Shown: positions 22,519-33,709 of the stretch, in pieces
How the letters are laid out: the number at the start of each line of letters is the position of its first letter
Numbering within the stretch: position 1 is the first letter of the stretch
Source: Harmonia axyridis
Lineage: Eukaryota > Arthropoda > Insecta > Coleoptera > Coccinellidae
NCBI RefSeq assembly: GCF_914767665.1
Contig: NC_059504.1
Coordinates: forward strand, 10,294,501 to 10,358,500
Length of the DNA: 64,000 nt
Reading direction: 5' to 3'
Position numbers and translations under genes: made by a program
Notes under the pieces: generated by a model
The model's input: only the letters and a program-made list of their open reading frames with translations
Told to the model about the DNA's origin: nothing
Databases searched by the model: none

Positions 22519-23416
22519 TTTTGAGATAGAGAAATACAAAAAATTATAACTCTTCAAACAACAAAGCATGTGTAGATGTAATCTCGATATTAGCAGAGGA
22601 AATGTAAGCGGGGCGTCATACATTTCAACGTATGATACAAGAGCACAGATAAAAACTTCAGCGAAAACTCTGTCCCCCCCGTATAGGTGCAGTGACTGGT
22701 TTGCGTATTTGTTCACAAGATATTCTGACATATTTATTCCTCTTCATCCAAACAAAATCTTCCTCATCCTTCCTTTTCACCCACGGTTGACCGCTTTATA
22801 ATTAAATCTGAAGAAAAAAGGACCAGAAAGGAGTAATAAATGTTATGTTCCATTATATTGATTTGAAGTTAGCGACCCATCTTAAAAAAAAACTTGAAAC
22901 TGAATGGATAGTTTGGAAACCACCATGAAATACATATTGGACAAAAATTCACCAAGTGGTCAATGGTTTCTTCTACACCACACTCATATAGTGGGCTTTC
23001 AATAGAATGCCATTTGAAGAGCATACTATTGCAATGACCATGACCATTTCTTAGTCGATTTAAAATACACCAAATTTTCCTGGGAAGATTGAAACCTAGA
23101 ACTATCTCTGAAGGATCAACGTGTAGACTTTTATTGAAGACATTACAAGAACTCCATTCCGAACGCCAAGTTTCCTTGTCACTTTCATTAGATTGAAGGG
23201 AGGTATTAATCCATAAAGGTTTGCATGACTTTAATCTGGCAGTTCTACTATTTGGGAGGTGAGATATAATTGCAAATAAGTTCGAGTAGAAATGAAAATT
23301 TTCTCCAAAATCTCTTGACTGAGACCTGTCTACGAATATGAGGCAGAGAGGCAGAAGTATATGTGATAGCACTGGTAACCAATGTAAAGGTGTAGATCTA
23401 ATACTACTGAAATAAT
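22519..23416 (-). pseudogene. Non-LTR retrotransposon polymerase C-terminus, copy 2
   Basis: The minus-strand frame 23372-22869 (167 codons) holds NLPRKIWCILNRLRNGHGHC, then MLFKWHSIESPLYECGVEET, then IDHLVNFCPI and a final KMGR. This is the same Cys/His tail motif as the copy at 12.6 kb and is read here in a single frame. Similarity continues past the stop to about 22519. The two copies lie in inverted orientation about 10 kb apart. The polymerase domain itself is missing. The longer frame makes this the better-preserved copy. Confidence 0.72.
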
Positions 23417-24388
23417 GGTTTGTGAATTATGGTAGCTAATCACCACTTCTCTTCATTCTAGTCAGCCTAACAGCTGCACTCTATGTTAATGATGTTCTAC
23501 AAACTGCTTTACATCATCACTTATGTCCACAATTATTTTTTCAGTAGACAGCACATCTCCGAATATATCTCGTTAAATAACGAAATTTTTCCAAGGGGCA
23601 GGTGTTGATATTTTGCACCACGTGTATGATTTGCTCTATTTCATAAGATAACAATTAAATTCATCTAGATGCTTGGAGATAATGATCCAACAATTCTTGA
23701 TGAATATTTCATTAGGAATTCATTTCGTCTGAACAATAATTTTGAAGGTAATTATGGAAAAACTTGTACTCCATAATTAATCAAAGAATATTTATAAATC
23801 AATTATAGGAAGTTCGTATTCAGTAATTTTATGAGATAATATTGCACAATGTTGTGAATTTGCAGATCGTGAAAAATACTAATAAAAAAAATCAACAACA
23901 GTTTAACATTAAAAACCCAGAGGCAATTTCGCCTACACTTAATTGTGGTAGAGTATAAGCCGGAGAAGGTGAATAGGATTCACCTCCAGTCTGCAAGATA
24001 CATTTCCAATGAAAGATGCATTATCTTCATAAAAAGTTTCGAGATAAGCTTGAGGCGTGACTGCAATAATTAAAATAGTAAATGTTTGCCGACCGGTTTT
24101 GCCATACTCTTGAATAATGTTCCAACAGTTTGAACTGACTGGCATCTGTTCGAGAGTGTCCATTAAAACACCGGGATGAAATTGAATTATTCTTCGGTAG
24201 TTCATTACAGTGAACGAATTTCGTTCATACATGACTTTGAAATGAGATTCATCTGAAGACGGGAAACTATAAGATCTATTTGAGTGAATCTTGGTACAAA
24301 AGTCAATTGTTGCCCTTCAAAAACAGGACCCGAAAAAGGTGAAAAGGATAATACACTGAATACGATAATATTCATATTCCGTGATATA
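23417..24388. other. Spacer around one unrecognised frame
   Basis: AT-rich; apart from the frame listed separately at 23939-24300, nothing was recognised. Confidence 0.4.
23939..24300 (-). other. Unrecognised open frame, about 120 codons
   Basis: The frame is open upstream of its first methionine (24232) to about 24305 (FCTKIHSNRSYSFPSSDESH). It continues FTVMNYRRIIQFHPGVLMDT, EQMPVSSNCWNIIQEYGKTG and FIGNVSCRLEVNPIHLLRLI. Composition is balanced and protein-like. A different frame just upstream reads GPVFEGQQLTFVPRFTQIDL, which may be an earlier part after a frameshift or intron. No family is recognised. It could be a host exon or an old mobile element. Confidence 0.3.
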
Positions 24389-25310
24389 TACTAAATACAA
24401 AGAAACTACAACACCCAGAAGGAGCTGTTTGAATTTTATTATTATTTTTTTTGTAAAACATAGATAATATAGCTAGGAATGATTAAAATTTGGAGAAAAC
24501 CGCGATTATCTATACACTCCCCAACACGTCTCGGCATTGATGCAATAAGATGGTATATTTCTTCTTGATGGATACTATCCCAAGCTAACTGTACTTCATG
24601 TCTCAGAGCGGCCAGGTTCCTCCCGGCGTAGTCTAGACCTTCTTCAGCCATCATGGGCACCCAAGGAGAATCGAGATTCATCAGAAAAGAAGACCTGATG
24701 CCATTCCACATTCCAATGTTGACGTTCTCTGCACCACTGTAATCGTTGCCGGCGATGCTCAACCGTCAAAGGTAACACAAGATGGGGTCGATAATGCTGC
24801 AGTCCTAAAAACCTTACCGGCGGTAAACCGGTCGGACAGTTACAGGATGGCCTTGTTCTCCTCACCACTCACCAGACAAAGATCGAGTTGTCGCAAATCG
24901 GTCTCTTATGCCATAAGTCTCAGACGTCGATCTTGAACTTCATTTGTGCCACTCGACGTCCGGTGCCTACTCTTCTTCGATTTTGGGCATTATCAAACCA
25001 CGCTCGACAACATCTCATAACAGTAGTTGGATTTATGTTCGTACGGTTAGCGATTTCTCGAAATGACAACCCCGCCTCCCGTAGACCAATAATTCGACCT
25101 CTTTCAAATTCACTTAGCTGGCAATAAATTCCGCGTACACGTGCTCTAGGCATTTTAACAACAACTAAACATCGACTTTGGATCTCCTCGAACAGTTGGT
25201 TTGTTGAAAAACTTGCAAAAACCGATTACTATATTTGAGTAAGAAAAATCGTTTACATGAAAAAACCTTCACAAAATTTTTCTCCAAATTCAATCATTTA
25301 CTCCTTGCTT
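24389..25310 (-). pseudogene. Tc1 (DD34E-type) transposon, copy 1, internally deleted
   Basis: The start codon at 25153 gives MPRARVRGIYCQLSEFERG, then LREAGLSFREIANRTNINPT (first helix-turn-helix), RRRVGTGRR (GRRR AT-hook-like linker), LVLPLTVEHRRQRLQWCRER and HQVFFSDESRFSLGAHDG (first catalytic D). The text then jumps to NLAALRHEVQLAWDSI and MPRRVGECIDNRG, the C-terminus. The middle, with the second D and the E, is deleted. The 3' terminal repeat begins near 24389 (TACTAAATACAAAGAAAC). A frame change separates the N-terminal and central parts. Confidence 0.85.
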
Positions 25311-26600
25311 TACTATTATTATTAAATGATGACAATTCAAGTCATAGGTTCGAATGCAAAGAATGAGAATTTTTCATTTTGTAAATTAATAGTAATTATA
25401 ATAAGCTTTGGGATATTCTATGAGTTAAGAGGATAAAATAAATCATAATGTAGCAATTACAATATTTTCCATTCAATTCATGAATTTGTCAGTAGGTATC
25501 ATTTTCCATCGAAAATAATAAACCAAAATATGCCGAATCAAAATCCCGATGAAACGATTTCATTGGTAGGAAGATGCCAAATCAGAACAGTACATAAAAC
25601 TAGGTAATATGAGAATATCGGAGCTTTCTCCCTGATTAACATATCGCTTTTGTATATTTTCAGAGAGCTGTTTATGTGTACAATCCATAGAGAAGCCGTT
25701 AAATCAACGAACAGACGCTACATAATATCATATTACAGCAGTCAATGAATTTGGATCGTTCTATATACGATAGCATAGGTTGGTGGTTTCATTGATACCG
25801 CTGATAGTAAAATTCGCATTTAGATGATAATTTGGGGTATTTTCGAAGTTGTAAAACGTGAGCTGGCGATAAAGACTCCGGTTCCTTTCAAGGAAGTGGA
25901 ATAGATAGATTCAGCACCACGATAAAGAATTTCATCATTGTATTGAAACAAAGTAAGAATATTACCGTTGAACACAAAAGAATAAATATCATAGAAGAAT
26001 AGTCACGAATTTATTTTCCTATTTTATGAATCTATTCAGGGCACAATTCCCAAGTTTGCCAATTATTTTACCGTTCGATATCATGGAAATAGGTATCAAC
26101 ATTAATTAAATAATCCTATGGAGTAACTCCAGGCATAACCTTTGCACTTTCAATATACTTGGTTGCTTGTTATTTTATTCTAGGGAACTTTACATAGAAA
26201 GTGTTGGCGAGGTAGAGAAAGAGATGAAAGCAATTAAAACCAGTGTAAATGAATACCTAGAATGCTAGTTGAGAAAATATAATTTTTAAATTTCTCAGAT
26301 AATAAGTGATATGGAACAGCGTAGGAATTTGCAAACTGAATTCTTCGACTTATTTATAGAATAAGCAGTTCACCTCTAAATCAACAATATCCGACTTTGA
26401 TTGATCAGAACTATGGAATATCGAAAAAAAGTATTTCAGTGGAAACAGATCGAACTGAGTTGGGATTTCGGAAGTAGGTATACTAGCTCGAAATTTGAGC
26501 TGAAAATAGATGTTCTGCATTGGAACAGAAGAAGACATCAGATCTTTTATTGGGAATCAGTAGAAATATTCGTCATGCCTTCTATCTGAATGTGCATGAC
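25311..26600. other. No gene seen
   Basis: AT-rich. The overlapping frames at 26350-26538 and 26401-26589 are on opposite strands and lack motifs. Confidence 0.45.
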
Positions 26601-27422
26601 CGTTCTCGAGGTAAGAGTGGCTCCACTATTTCTTGAAGATGACGCAGCGCTATATCATGTTACCTCAAATAAAGACTAAAGGTCTTTGCATCTATTGCAT
26701 GTGCAATAGCACCTCATACCATAACGCCTACTGTCCGGTGTACATGACGCTCAACATCAAACTGTTCACGACTTTCCGCCCGGTGTCGTCTAACCCTTCT
26801 TCGGCCATCATGTACACCCGAGGTGAAATGAGATACATCAGAAAAGACGACCTGATGCCATTCCACATTCCAATGTTGACGTTCTCTGCACCAATGTAAT
26901 CGTTGCCGGCGATGCTCAACCCTCAGAGATAACACAGATGGGGTCGATAATGCTACAGTCCAAAAGACCTTATCCGGCGGTAAACCGTTCGGATAGTTAC
27001 AGGATGGCCTTGTTTTCCTAACCACTCATCAACCAAAGATAGAGTTGTCGCAAATCGGTCTCTAATGGCCTTAGGTCTTGGACGTCGATCTTGAACTTCA
27101 TTTGTGCCCCTTCGACTTCCGGTGCCTACTCTTCTTCGATTATAGGCAATATCAAACCACGCTTGACAACATCTCATAACAATAGTTGAATTTCTATTCG
27201 TACGGTTAGCGATTTCTCAAAATGACAATCCCGCCTCCCGTAGACCAATAATTCGATCTCTTTCAAATTCATTCAGGTGGCGATAAATTCGCGTACACGT
27301 GCTCTAGTCATTTTAACAACAACTGAACATTGACTTTGGATCTTGACCAGCTGGTTTGTTGTAAAATTTAAAAAACTTGCAAAAAACGACTACAATATTC
27401 AAGTAACAAAAATTGTTTATAT

Positions 27423-27847
27423 AATTATACAACTAATGTTCTGATGGATCAATAGAATCCGTGAATTACCTATAGTTACAGCGTATTAATAAGTGAATAT
27501 ACTACTTGACGACGTGGTATAATCGTTTTGGTGTTTCACCTCCTACCATATTGTGATCATTTCCATGGAACATTCTTGGATTTTCGCCAAAAAAAAAGTC
27601 AAGCTCAGTGAAATGTCATTGAATTATCAAAATGCAGTTCTTTGGTTATAGTTATTGAAATTATTCGTTATATAATCGTAACGAATACCACTCGAGCTTA
27701 GACAATATATTTCGATTATACGAACCTCTTGACTCGAAGTAGTTCGCGAAACACTACTCGAGCTGCGCTCTCGTGATGTTTCGCGAACTACGTCTCGTGA
27801 ATCGGTGTATAATCAAATTATGTCTATGCTCTTGTGATATTATTACT
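27423..27847. mobile_element. Insert in the Tc1 leader, with a palindrome
   Basis: Copy 1 of the Tc1 reads straight from ATCGTTTACAT to GAAAAAACC. In copy 2 about 425 bp lie between those points. The right part, 27684-27842, is an imperfect palindrome: AGTTCGCGAAACA and its inverse TGTTTCGCGAACTA flank a centre near 27762, and the outer arms CTCGAGCTTAGACA / TGTCTATGCTCTTG also pair. This is a fold-back or MITE-like insertion. No terminal duplication was clearly identified. Confidence 0.5.
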
Positions 27848-27935
27848 GAAAAAACCTTCCAACTTCACTCATTTACTCCTTGCTATTCGAAGTATCTATG
27901 TTTCACCAAAGAAAATTTAAAATTTAAACAGCTCC

Positions 27936-28560
27936 AACTACGGAATGAATAAAAATAAATTAAAAATAAAATAAAACAAAGATTTCTAGCCCCTATCGAC
28001 TTCATTACTCCAGCGCATCACATACATTCATCCAAGTTTTTTACCCTAATTTGTTTCGAGTCCGCTGTTCCTTTGATTTCACCTCCGTCTGTCGGCGTAC
28101 TGTCTATGCATCGATCGCATTGTTTGTCCCCGCTTTTTAATTTATTATGATTTCTTTTTACGTGAAATATTGGAGAATTGATTTGAATTTTAATGAGATG
28201 ATTTTGGGAAGATACATTTGTCTAGCTTGTAAGTACTTTGTTTGTACCTATATGTGTGTATATTACTTTTTATTTATTTTTTATTCTTATTTTGAACTAA
28301 AAATGTTTTGAATTATATAATGTTTCATTGTATATTTGAATTATGCCAGACCATCTTTTCTGTGATATTTTCTAATCAATAACTTTTAGTTATTGCTCAT
28401 CTTTCCTTTATTTTTGTAAACACCTTCATCAATGTTACAAACGATGTTTTCGGTAATTTTGTAGAGCCCTGAGGATGGAAATAAATTTTTCCGAAACGTC
28501 GGCGAACTAACAGAGTATCATTCTCCTGTTTCTCTGATCCTACACCACCAATCTATCGTG
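27936..28560 (+). mobile_element. Retroelement-like insert with 15-bp target duplication
   Basis: The insert is bounded by AAATTTAAACAGCTCC (27920-27935) and AAATTAAACAGCTCC (28561-28575), differing by one T. That Tc1 sequence should be present once, so the repeat is a target duplication of about 15 bp, the size typical of target-primed retroelements. The 625-bp body has no coding frame. Near its 3' end is a hammerhead-like core (28466-28503), a feature described for Penelope-like elements. The Penelope assignment rests on that motif and is tentative. Confidence 0.5.
28466..28503 (+). ncRNA. Hammerhead-ribozyme-like core
   Basis: CTGAGGA (28469-28475) fits the conserved CUGANGA box. One extra T is followed by a hairpin GGAAA / TTTCC (28477-28481 with 28488-28492) as stem II, then GAAA (28493-28496), then C-GTC with the cleavage-type triplet GTC at 28498-28500. 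GCC before the core can pair with GGC after it as a 3-bp stem I. Stem III is essentially absent, so self-cleavage would need a dimer or is lost. This is a sequence-pattern call only. Confidence 0.35.
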
Positions 28561-28609
28561 AAATTAAACAGCTCCTTCTGGGTGTTGCATTTTTTTTGTC
28601 AGCCAGTAT

Positions 28610-29160
28610 ATTTCACCGGCAAAAACGATCCCGTTGCAGTCGATTAGCAACGCGACAAGGTCCATCTCGGGTCTGAATTAAAAATTCTCCTTCCACCTAA
28701 TTACGCGGTGCTGGGCCGAACTCCTTTGCACTTTTTTTCGTCTCATGAATGCGATCGTTAAGTCCGCGATTTAACCGACTATGAAGACATCGTCATGACT
28801 TTTCGGTAGTCGGATATAAGTGGGATTAGAAAAGCGGAAACTCGGTGGAACACAGGGTGCGTTAAGTCCATGCAGATTATTTCGAGTGGGATGTACACAA
28901 GCTGCTGAGACCTCGAGTGTACTTGACGATGTTTAATACCTCTTTCTCTGTGCCTGCCTTGTGCGCGGACCGAGTCAAGAATCTACTCTTTTTGAACTTT
29001 TCCACCCTCATTATAAAGCACGTCACAGTGTCATGTGATTCGTTTAATAGCTCAATAAATAATAAGGTGTTGACATCGTGGTCGCGAAGTCAACTGAGGT
29101 CACCAAGGAAGTGAACTATCTTCATAGAATCAATGCATCCTGATATTTAATTTTTATTTT
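28610..29160. other. No gene seen; GC-richer island
   Basis: Between about 28620 and 29100 the sequence is richer in C+G and CpG than its surroundings and is not repeated in the window. It may be single-copy host DNA. The frame 28917-29114 has no motif. Confidence 0.35.
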
Positions 29161-29166
29161 TGTATT

Positions 29167-29835
29167 TAGGGATTCATCAAGCCAAGTCAATCTAGACATT
29201 TCAACCAACTACTTGACTTGAATATCAAGCTCGTGAAAAATCACATACTTGAGCTTGACTTGACTTGATTTTATTGCTTGACTTGATATCAAGCTACTTG
29301 ATATTACTTGAGCTTGATATGCAAGCGTCGCACGACATATATTTCTGCAATCTCGTGCGCGCTTAGACTAAATAAGGGGATTCCTCGATCGTCGAGAGAC
29401 TGAAACATGAAGTCTATTGGTAGATTTAGGCAGTTTCAGAAATATCTTCCCAAACTTGGCCAAAATGGCCAAGGATTTTTATTAACGCCAGCATCCTCAG
29501 CTCCTGTTGAAAGACAATTTTTCAAAGCTGCTCTCACAGTTACATGTGTCTTAGATCCTGGATGGAAAATTATGAAATCAAACAAAGCTTGGAGGTTTCT
29601 CAATATTAATAATCATAATTTTTTATTATTTTTCATTTTATTATGATTTATAGTGATTTAATTTGTTTATATTTCAAAAAATTTGTTATTTTCGGTTCTT
29701 TTATACAATAATTTTGATAAATAAAAGTGTTTTCTGCAAGGTTCCTTATCCTTTCATCATTTCTTAATTGATGTGACACTAAAATCAAATAGCTTGATAA
29801 GATTCTAGTCAAGTTGGGTAAAATCGTCACATTGT
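29167..29835 (+). pseudogene. hAT element, short derivative, copy 1
   Basis: It starts TAGGGATTCATCAAGCC at 29167 with dense CAAGT/ACTTG subterminal repeats to about 29330. A frame from 29407 reads LTPASSAPVERQFFKAALTV, the conserved start of the hAT C-terminal dimerisation domain (SSA-VER-F--A). A deletion and frameshift follow, so the KTRNRLGDKSIRCL part seen in the other copies is lost. The right end decays near 29835 without a clear terminal repeat. Only the last part of a transposase of more than 500 residues is present, so the element cannot move itself. Confidence 0.75.
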
Positions 29836-29839
29836 AAGG

Positions 29840-30960
29840 TTTTGAATCTAGAATTCATCGATTGGATTGGACATTCCTCACGAATCACCCCATATAAAAT
29901 GAATATCGGATATTTGTATTATGTTAATCTTTTTCTTTATGCGTGTTTCATAAGATAAGGTAAGTAAACGATCAGTTTTGTTGCCATATCAGTACATAGG
30001 TTTCTGTTATTCGCTCTTTATTATAGAATATCACAAAAAGTGAAACTATTCTTATTGTTTTGTTTGCGAAAAAACAACAATTGTTAAAAACTGCATTGTT
30101 TGAAAATGAGTTCAAGCTATTCAAGGCGAAAAAGAAAACAACGAAATTCCTATCAGGTCCAAAAGTTTGATAAAAGTAGAATAGTACCTATTTTTAGTGA
30201 GAAACATCTTGTCAATAAGTAAAATAACCTTTGATACAGTATGAATACTGGACCAGGTTTAGGGGTAAACATTTTATTTTTCACATAATACGAAATCTTA
30301 AATACTTCTCATACCAACCATCCTTATTTCGGTTCACCTTCTACTACGAAATACAATGAATCGACAGGCCTGATGCAAAGAACCAAGAAACCAAGAATAG
30401 AATACAGTTGTCTTTAGTGACAAATTCAATTTAAGAAGGCAAAGTTTTGAAAAATTGCCCCTTGGTCTACTAATTTCTAGCTTTCCAACTTCTCAATGAT
30501 GCTCAATTCCAATAAAATATAAAGTGTTAAAGTTCATTGTTCTATTTCACTTTCTTCCATTTACAAAATTAGTATTATTCAAGCCTTGAACAACGCTGAA
30601 AAAGAGTAGAACAGTTGATTGCATTGCACAATTCATATGAGAATATTATAATAGATACATGAGATGTTCCGTCGAAAGGTGCAACTTCAGTAGTTGTTGC
30701 AACCAGCTAACAATTAAAGTGCTTAAGGATAACATCTATCAAGCCACACGTGAAGTAGAGACAACAAACAATCAACAATGTACTCCAAAATTGGGTTAGG
30801 GTGATGGGCTTTTGCCAAGTCAGCCGTGGAAGTCATTCAACCATAAATAATCAGAAGCTGTACTCTTTTAAATAGGTTAACATAATTCGAATGAGAATGA
30901 CAACTGGTATTTTTCGTCATCAGATGTTCTAATGAATGTTCTCTATTTTGCGATTTTTGA
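29840..30960. other. No gene seen
   Basis: AT-rich spacer with no recognised coding or transposon motif on either strand. Confidence 0.45.
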
Positions 30961-30964
30961 CACA

Positions 30965-31200
30965 ACAAAGCTCTTTGATGGTTTTAATGGCAGCACTGTC
31001 TATTACTTTCTAACATTTGTGTTCAATAGGTTAGGTCATTTTCTCATGGAATGATACACGGTTCAAAAACGTTGAAACGGTTAAATTGTTTCATCAAATT
31101 CGATTTTTTATACTGAGAAAAACCTAAGAAGAATTCATGGACGATATTATTTGTTTAATCGATTCACTATACGTCGTATTGTTGCAATGAACTCCGTGAA
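30965..31200 (+). pseudogene. Tc1/mariner N-terminal relic
   Basis: A leader with GGTTTTAATGGCAGCACTGT (compare 10080) precedes a start codon near 31048. The broken frame then gives Y-VQKR, a stop, and NSIFYTEKNLRRIHGRYYLF followed by NRFTIRRIVA, the style of the first helix-turn-helix and its 'R-TIRR-V' end. Two stops are present. It ends before the linker. Confidence 0.45.
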
Positions 31201-31221
31201 TTGCTTGGACAAAAAGTCATC

Positions 31222-31425
31222 CATATGGTAGGCTGATGGACCAAAAGCAGAAAAACGCACAGGTATAGGGGAATAAGGGCCTAAAACAGGGATCTATAGA
31301 TCCTGGGAAGTTATCCCTCTATCCTGCAAACTGAGACACTAGCTGTCTACACTTACGCCCAAGAGTTTATCAAAAGAAACCTCGAAGGGGAGAGTATTAC
31401 CATCACCACGGAAAGTCAGGCCATG
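31222..31425 (+). pseudogene. LINE RNase H fragment
   Basis: ADGPKAEKRTGIGE at the start (the DGS-type aspartate motif, here DGP) leads through GPKTGIYRS to a frame change. It then continues LGSYPSILQTETLAVYTYAQ (catalytic E) and NLEGESITITTESQA (TTDSQ motif with D changed to E). This is the N-terminal half of the same RNase H domain as in the element at 20.2-21.0 kb and stops where that fragment continues. Three stops and one frameshift make it dead. Confidence 0.7.
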
Positions 31426-31427
31426 CT

Positions 31428-31476
31428 GTTGTTTTATTGCAATTTAAAGTTCTATAGCTCTAAAAAAAACACCCTT
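31428..31476 (+). mobile_element. Solo 3' end of a rosa-type element
   Basis: GTTTTATTGCAATTTAAAG followed by TTCTATAGCTCTAAAAAAA and ACACCCTT is the exact 3' terminal sequence of the 7.5, 40.8 and 55.2-kb copies, read in the opposite orientation. Only about 48 bp remain, directly joined to the RNase H fragment. Confidence 0.75.
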
Positions 31477-31479
31477 TAT

Positions 31480-32640
31480 CTGGTTTTGATGGAACAATTT
31501 GACAATTTGTTGTTGAAGCGTTTATCTTTCCATGATAAGATGACATTACCTACTAAACACAACTGGCAAAAAAATGTAAAAAAATAATACATCTTATCGC
31601 CATTATAACCATTCCAAATACTATCATTTCTATCGGAAAATCATATATAGAATCACATCGAACAAAATAATAGGTGCCCAGAGAAAAAGATTCCCAAATT
31701 CCCATGTTTCCAATTATCTGTTTGGCCCATTCAATACGAGCGGTAAACATCCTTATACCTAAAAATTATGGCAGTAACCTGAATAAGTAAATGTTTCAAA
31801 ACAACGAACTTTAAACCCATCGAATTCGTGGAATCGATGCCAAACATTAGATTATTTTGAAAACGCTAATGGACTAAATGCATCAAAACTTGAGAAGCGC
31901 GAATGGCAATGGATATTTTTCAAGGGAATAAAGCACGTCAAGAGCAGTAACTTTATAGCGAATACTAAAGAGAATTAAATAATTCCTTGAATTTTGTCAG
32001 GAATAGGTAATATCCATTTCGTTGATATTTCTGTTGTTATTCCACAATTCAACACAGCGAATGTATGCGTTTTATGTGCAATAAAGGCCGATTCTCCAGA
32101 GCACGGCTCAGCAGTAAATTGGCTAGATGAGAACATTCAAATTTGAATTTTGTAATATGCGGGAAAGTTTCCGCGATATGGGATATACTGCTTGACATTT
32201 GCAATTCCTATGTCTGTCACAGAAAAATAAAGACGTGTGTAATCTTGTTGCAGATATGCCGGATCTTCTCCAGATTCAAAATGATGAGGGAGTAGATAAA
32301 CTATTCTGCGAGCGTATTTTGTTTTATTAGCAGTGAAAAATTGGGACTTTTTGTGGTGAGACTGAATGTTTCACAGTTTCGAATGAACCACAAGCAATGC
32401 TTTTGGTTCTTTTTTTTCCGCGAACTGTATTCAAACAACCAAATTCCAGAATAACAAAATAGTTGTAGGAATGCTTCATGTCTTTCAGGTAATGTCAATA
32501 TCGTACGGGAAAGTACAAATTTCCGCTCAAGATACAAAAAAATATATTTCCCACTACTCCTACTACTCAACTACCAACTAATAGAAGCATTGATTTCTAA
32601 CAAAATTCATTTTCGTTACAGAAATGTGAGATATAACTCG
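31480..32640. other. No gene seen
   Basis: AT-rich. The minus-strand frames 31553-31750 and 32301-32570 have no recognisable motif. Confidence 0.45.
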
Positions 32641-33245
32641 TATATATCACTTTGCTTACGCCATTTTCCAATATATGGCTGTAGCGGTAAGTGGTAGTTG
32701 AAATAAATAGATCGTAGATGTCATACAGTGAGCTTAGGTATTTGTAAACATAACGCCATCGAAATACTAGTCGATTACTGCATCATAAAGTTATTCTCGC
32801 TTAAACATGTCTGCTTATGAGCCAAATTCTCGTAATTTGCGGGAGGTTTTGATTTTCTGCTGTATTATGATCAAATCTGCAGCTGAGGCTCATCGAATGC
32901 TCTTAAATACCTCTGGTGAGGCCGCTTTTAGTGAAAGAACATGCCAAGAGTGGTTTCAACGCTTCAAGTACGGTGATTTTGATGTCAAGACCAGCATGGC
33001 GGTGGAACAGAGAAGGTTTTCGAAGAAGCAGAATTGGAGGCATTACTTGATCAAGACTCGTGTCAAACACAACAAGAATTGGCAGGATCATTTGGAGTGA
33101 CGTAACAAGCCATTTCAAAACGCCTGAAAGTCATGGAAATGATTCAGAAACAAGAAAATTGGGTGCCAAAAGATGTTGAACGGCGTTTGTTTGTTTGTGA
33201 ACAGCTGCTTGCGAGGCAAAGACGAAAGGGATTTCTGCATCGCAT
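32640..33245 (+). pseudogene. Mauritiana-type mariner, N-terminal half
   Basis: The decayed terminal repeat near 32640 (ACTTTGCTTACGCC) is followed by a leader shared with the 34.0-kb copy and a start codon at 32807: MSAYEPNSRNLREVLIF, KSAAEAHRMLLNTSGEAAFS, CQEWFQRFKYGDFDVK (first helix-turn-helix region). A frameshift follows; the other frame carries on with EALLDQDSCQTQQELAGSFG, QAISKRLKVM (second helix-turn-helix) and DVERRLFVCEQLLARQRRKG. It breaks at FLHR, immediately before the first catalytic motif. The whole catalytic domain is absent. Confidence 0.85.
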
Positions 33246-33249
33246 GAAC

Positions 33250-33705
33250 CTGAACATGAACCTTTTTTTTGGCAACACATAGACTTAAATTCAGCATGAA
33301 AAGTCAGGTCAGAATGCATTGTGTTCAAAACATTTTATAATTATTTAAGGAAGTAATAATCATCGGCAAATTGATTCCATATACCGTAAACTCCGGTGGA
33401 CCAAGTTCATGCATCGCTGATTGTTTTTGCCTAATAGTTTTTTTGAACCACCTATAAATGTGTCGATGTCATTAGATTCATGACCATTTATGCGTTCAAG
33501 GATATCCATGGCGCCGATAGTCCAATTGTTACAGACTTTTATTACTGTCTGATGTCATTATTCGCTATTTAAAAATAAATGACGTTAGACTGTGTATGTG
33601 GTCTGCATTTTAAAGTCCGGAACTATAAATTGGGAACAATGTAAAACTAGTGTAAATCATAATTTTCGACTTGTTTTTATGGGTCTGTGGAGTGAAATAT
33701 GAGAT
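33250..33705. other. No gene seen
   Basis: Mixed sequence between two mariner blocks. No motif was recognised. Confidence 0.4.
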
Positions 33706-33709
33706 GACG

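Larger units (their letters stand above)
26603..28609 (-). pseudogene. Tc1 transposon, copy 2, split by two insertions
   Basis: Read from the right: a terminal repeat (TATACTGGCTGACAAAAAA, ending at 28609) and AACAGCTCC; then, after an insert, AAATGAGTGAAGTTGG leader text (about 27850-27935); then, after a second insert, the rest of the leader and the coding region from about 27315. Coding blocks in decayed frames are the first helix-turn-helix region, TGSRRGTNEVQDRR, RDRFATTLSLVDEWLGKQG, VRKTRPSCNYPNGLPP, VEHRRQRLHWCRERQHWNVE and FSDVSHFTSGVHDGRRRVRR (first D; E changed to V). It breaks off after the VFIRGN-equivalent block near 26603. The second D and the E are lost. Confidence 0.75.
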
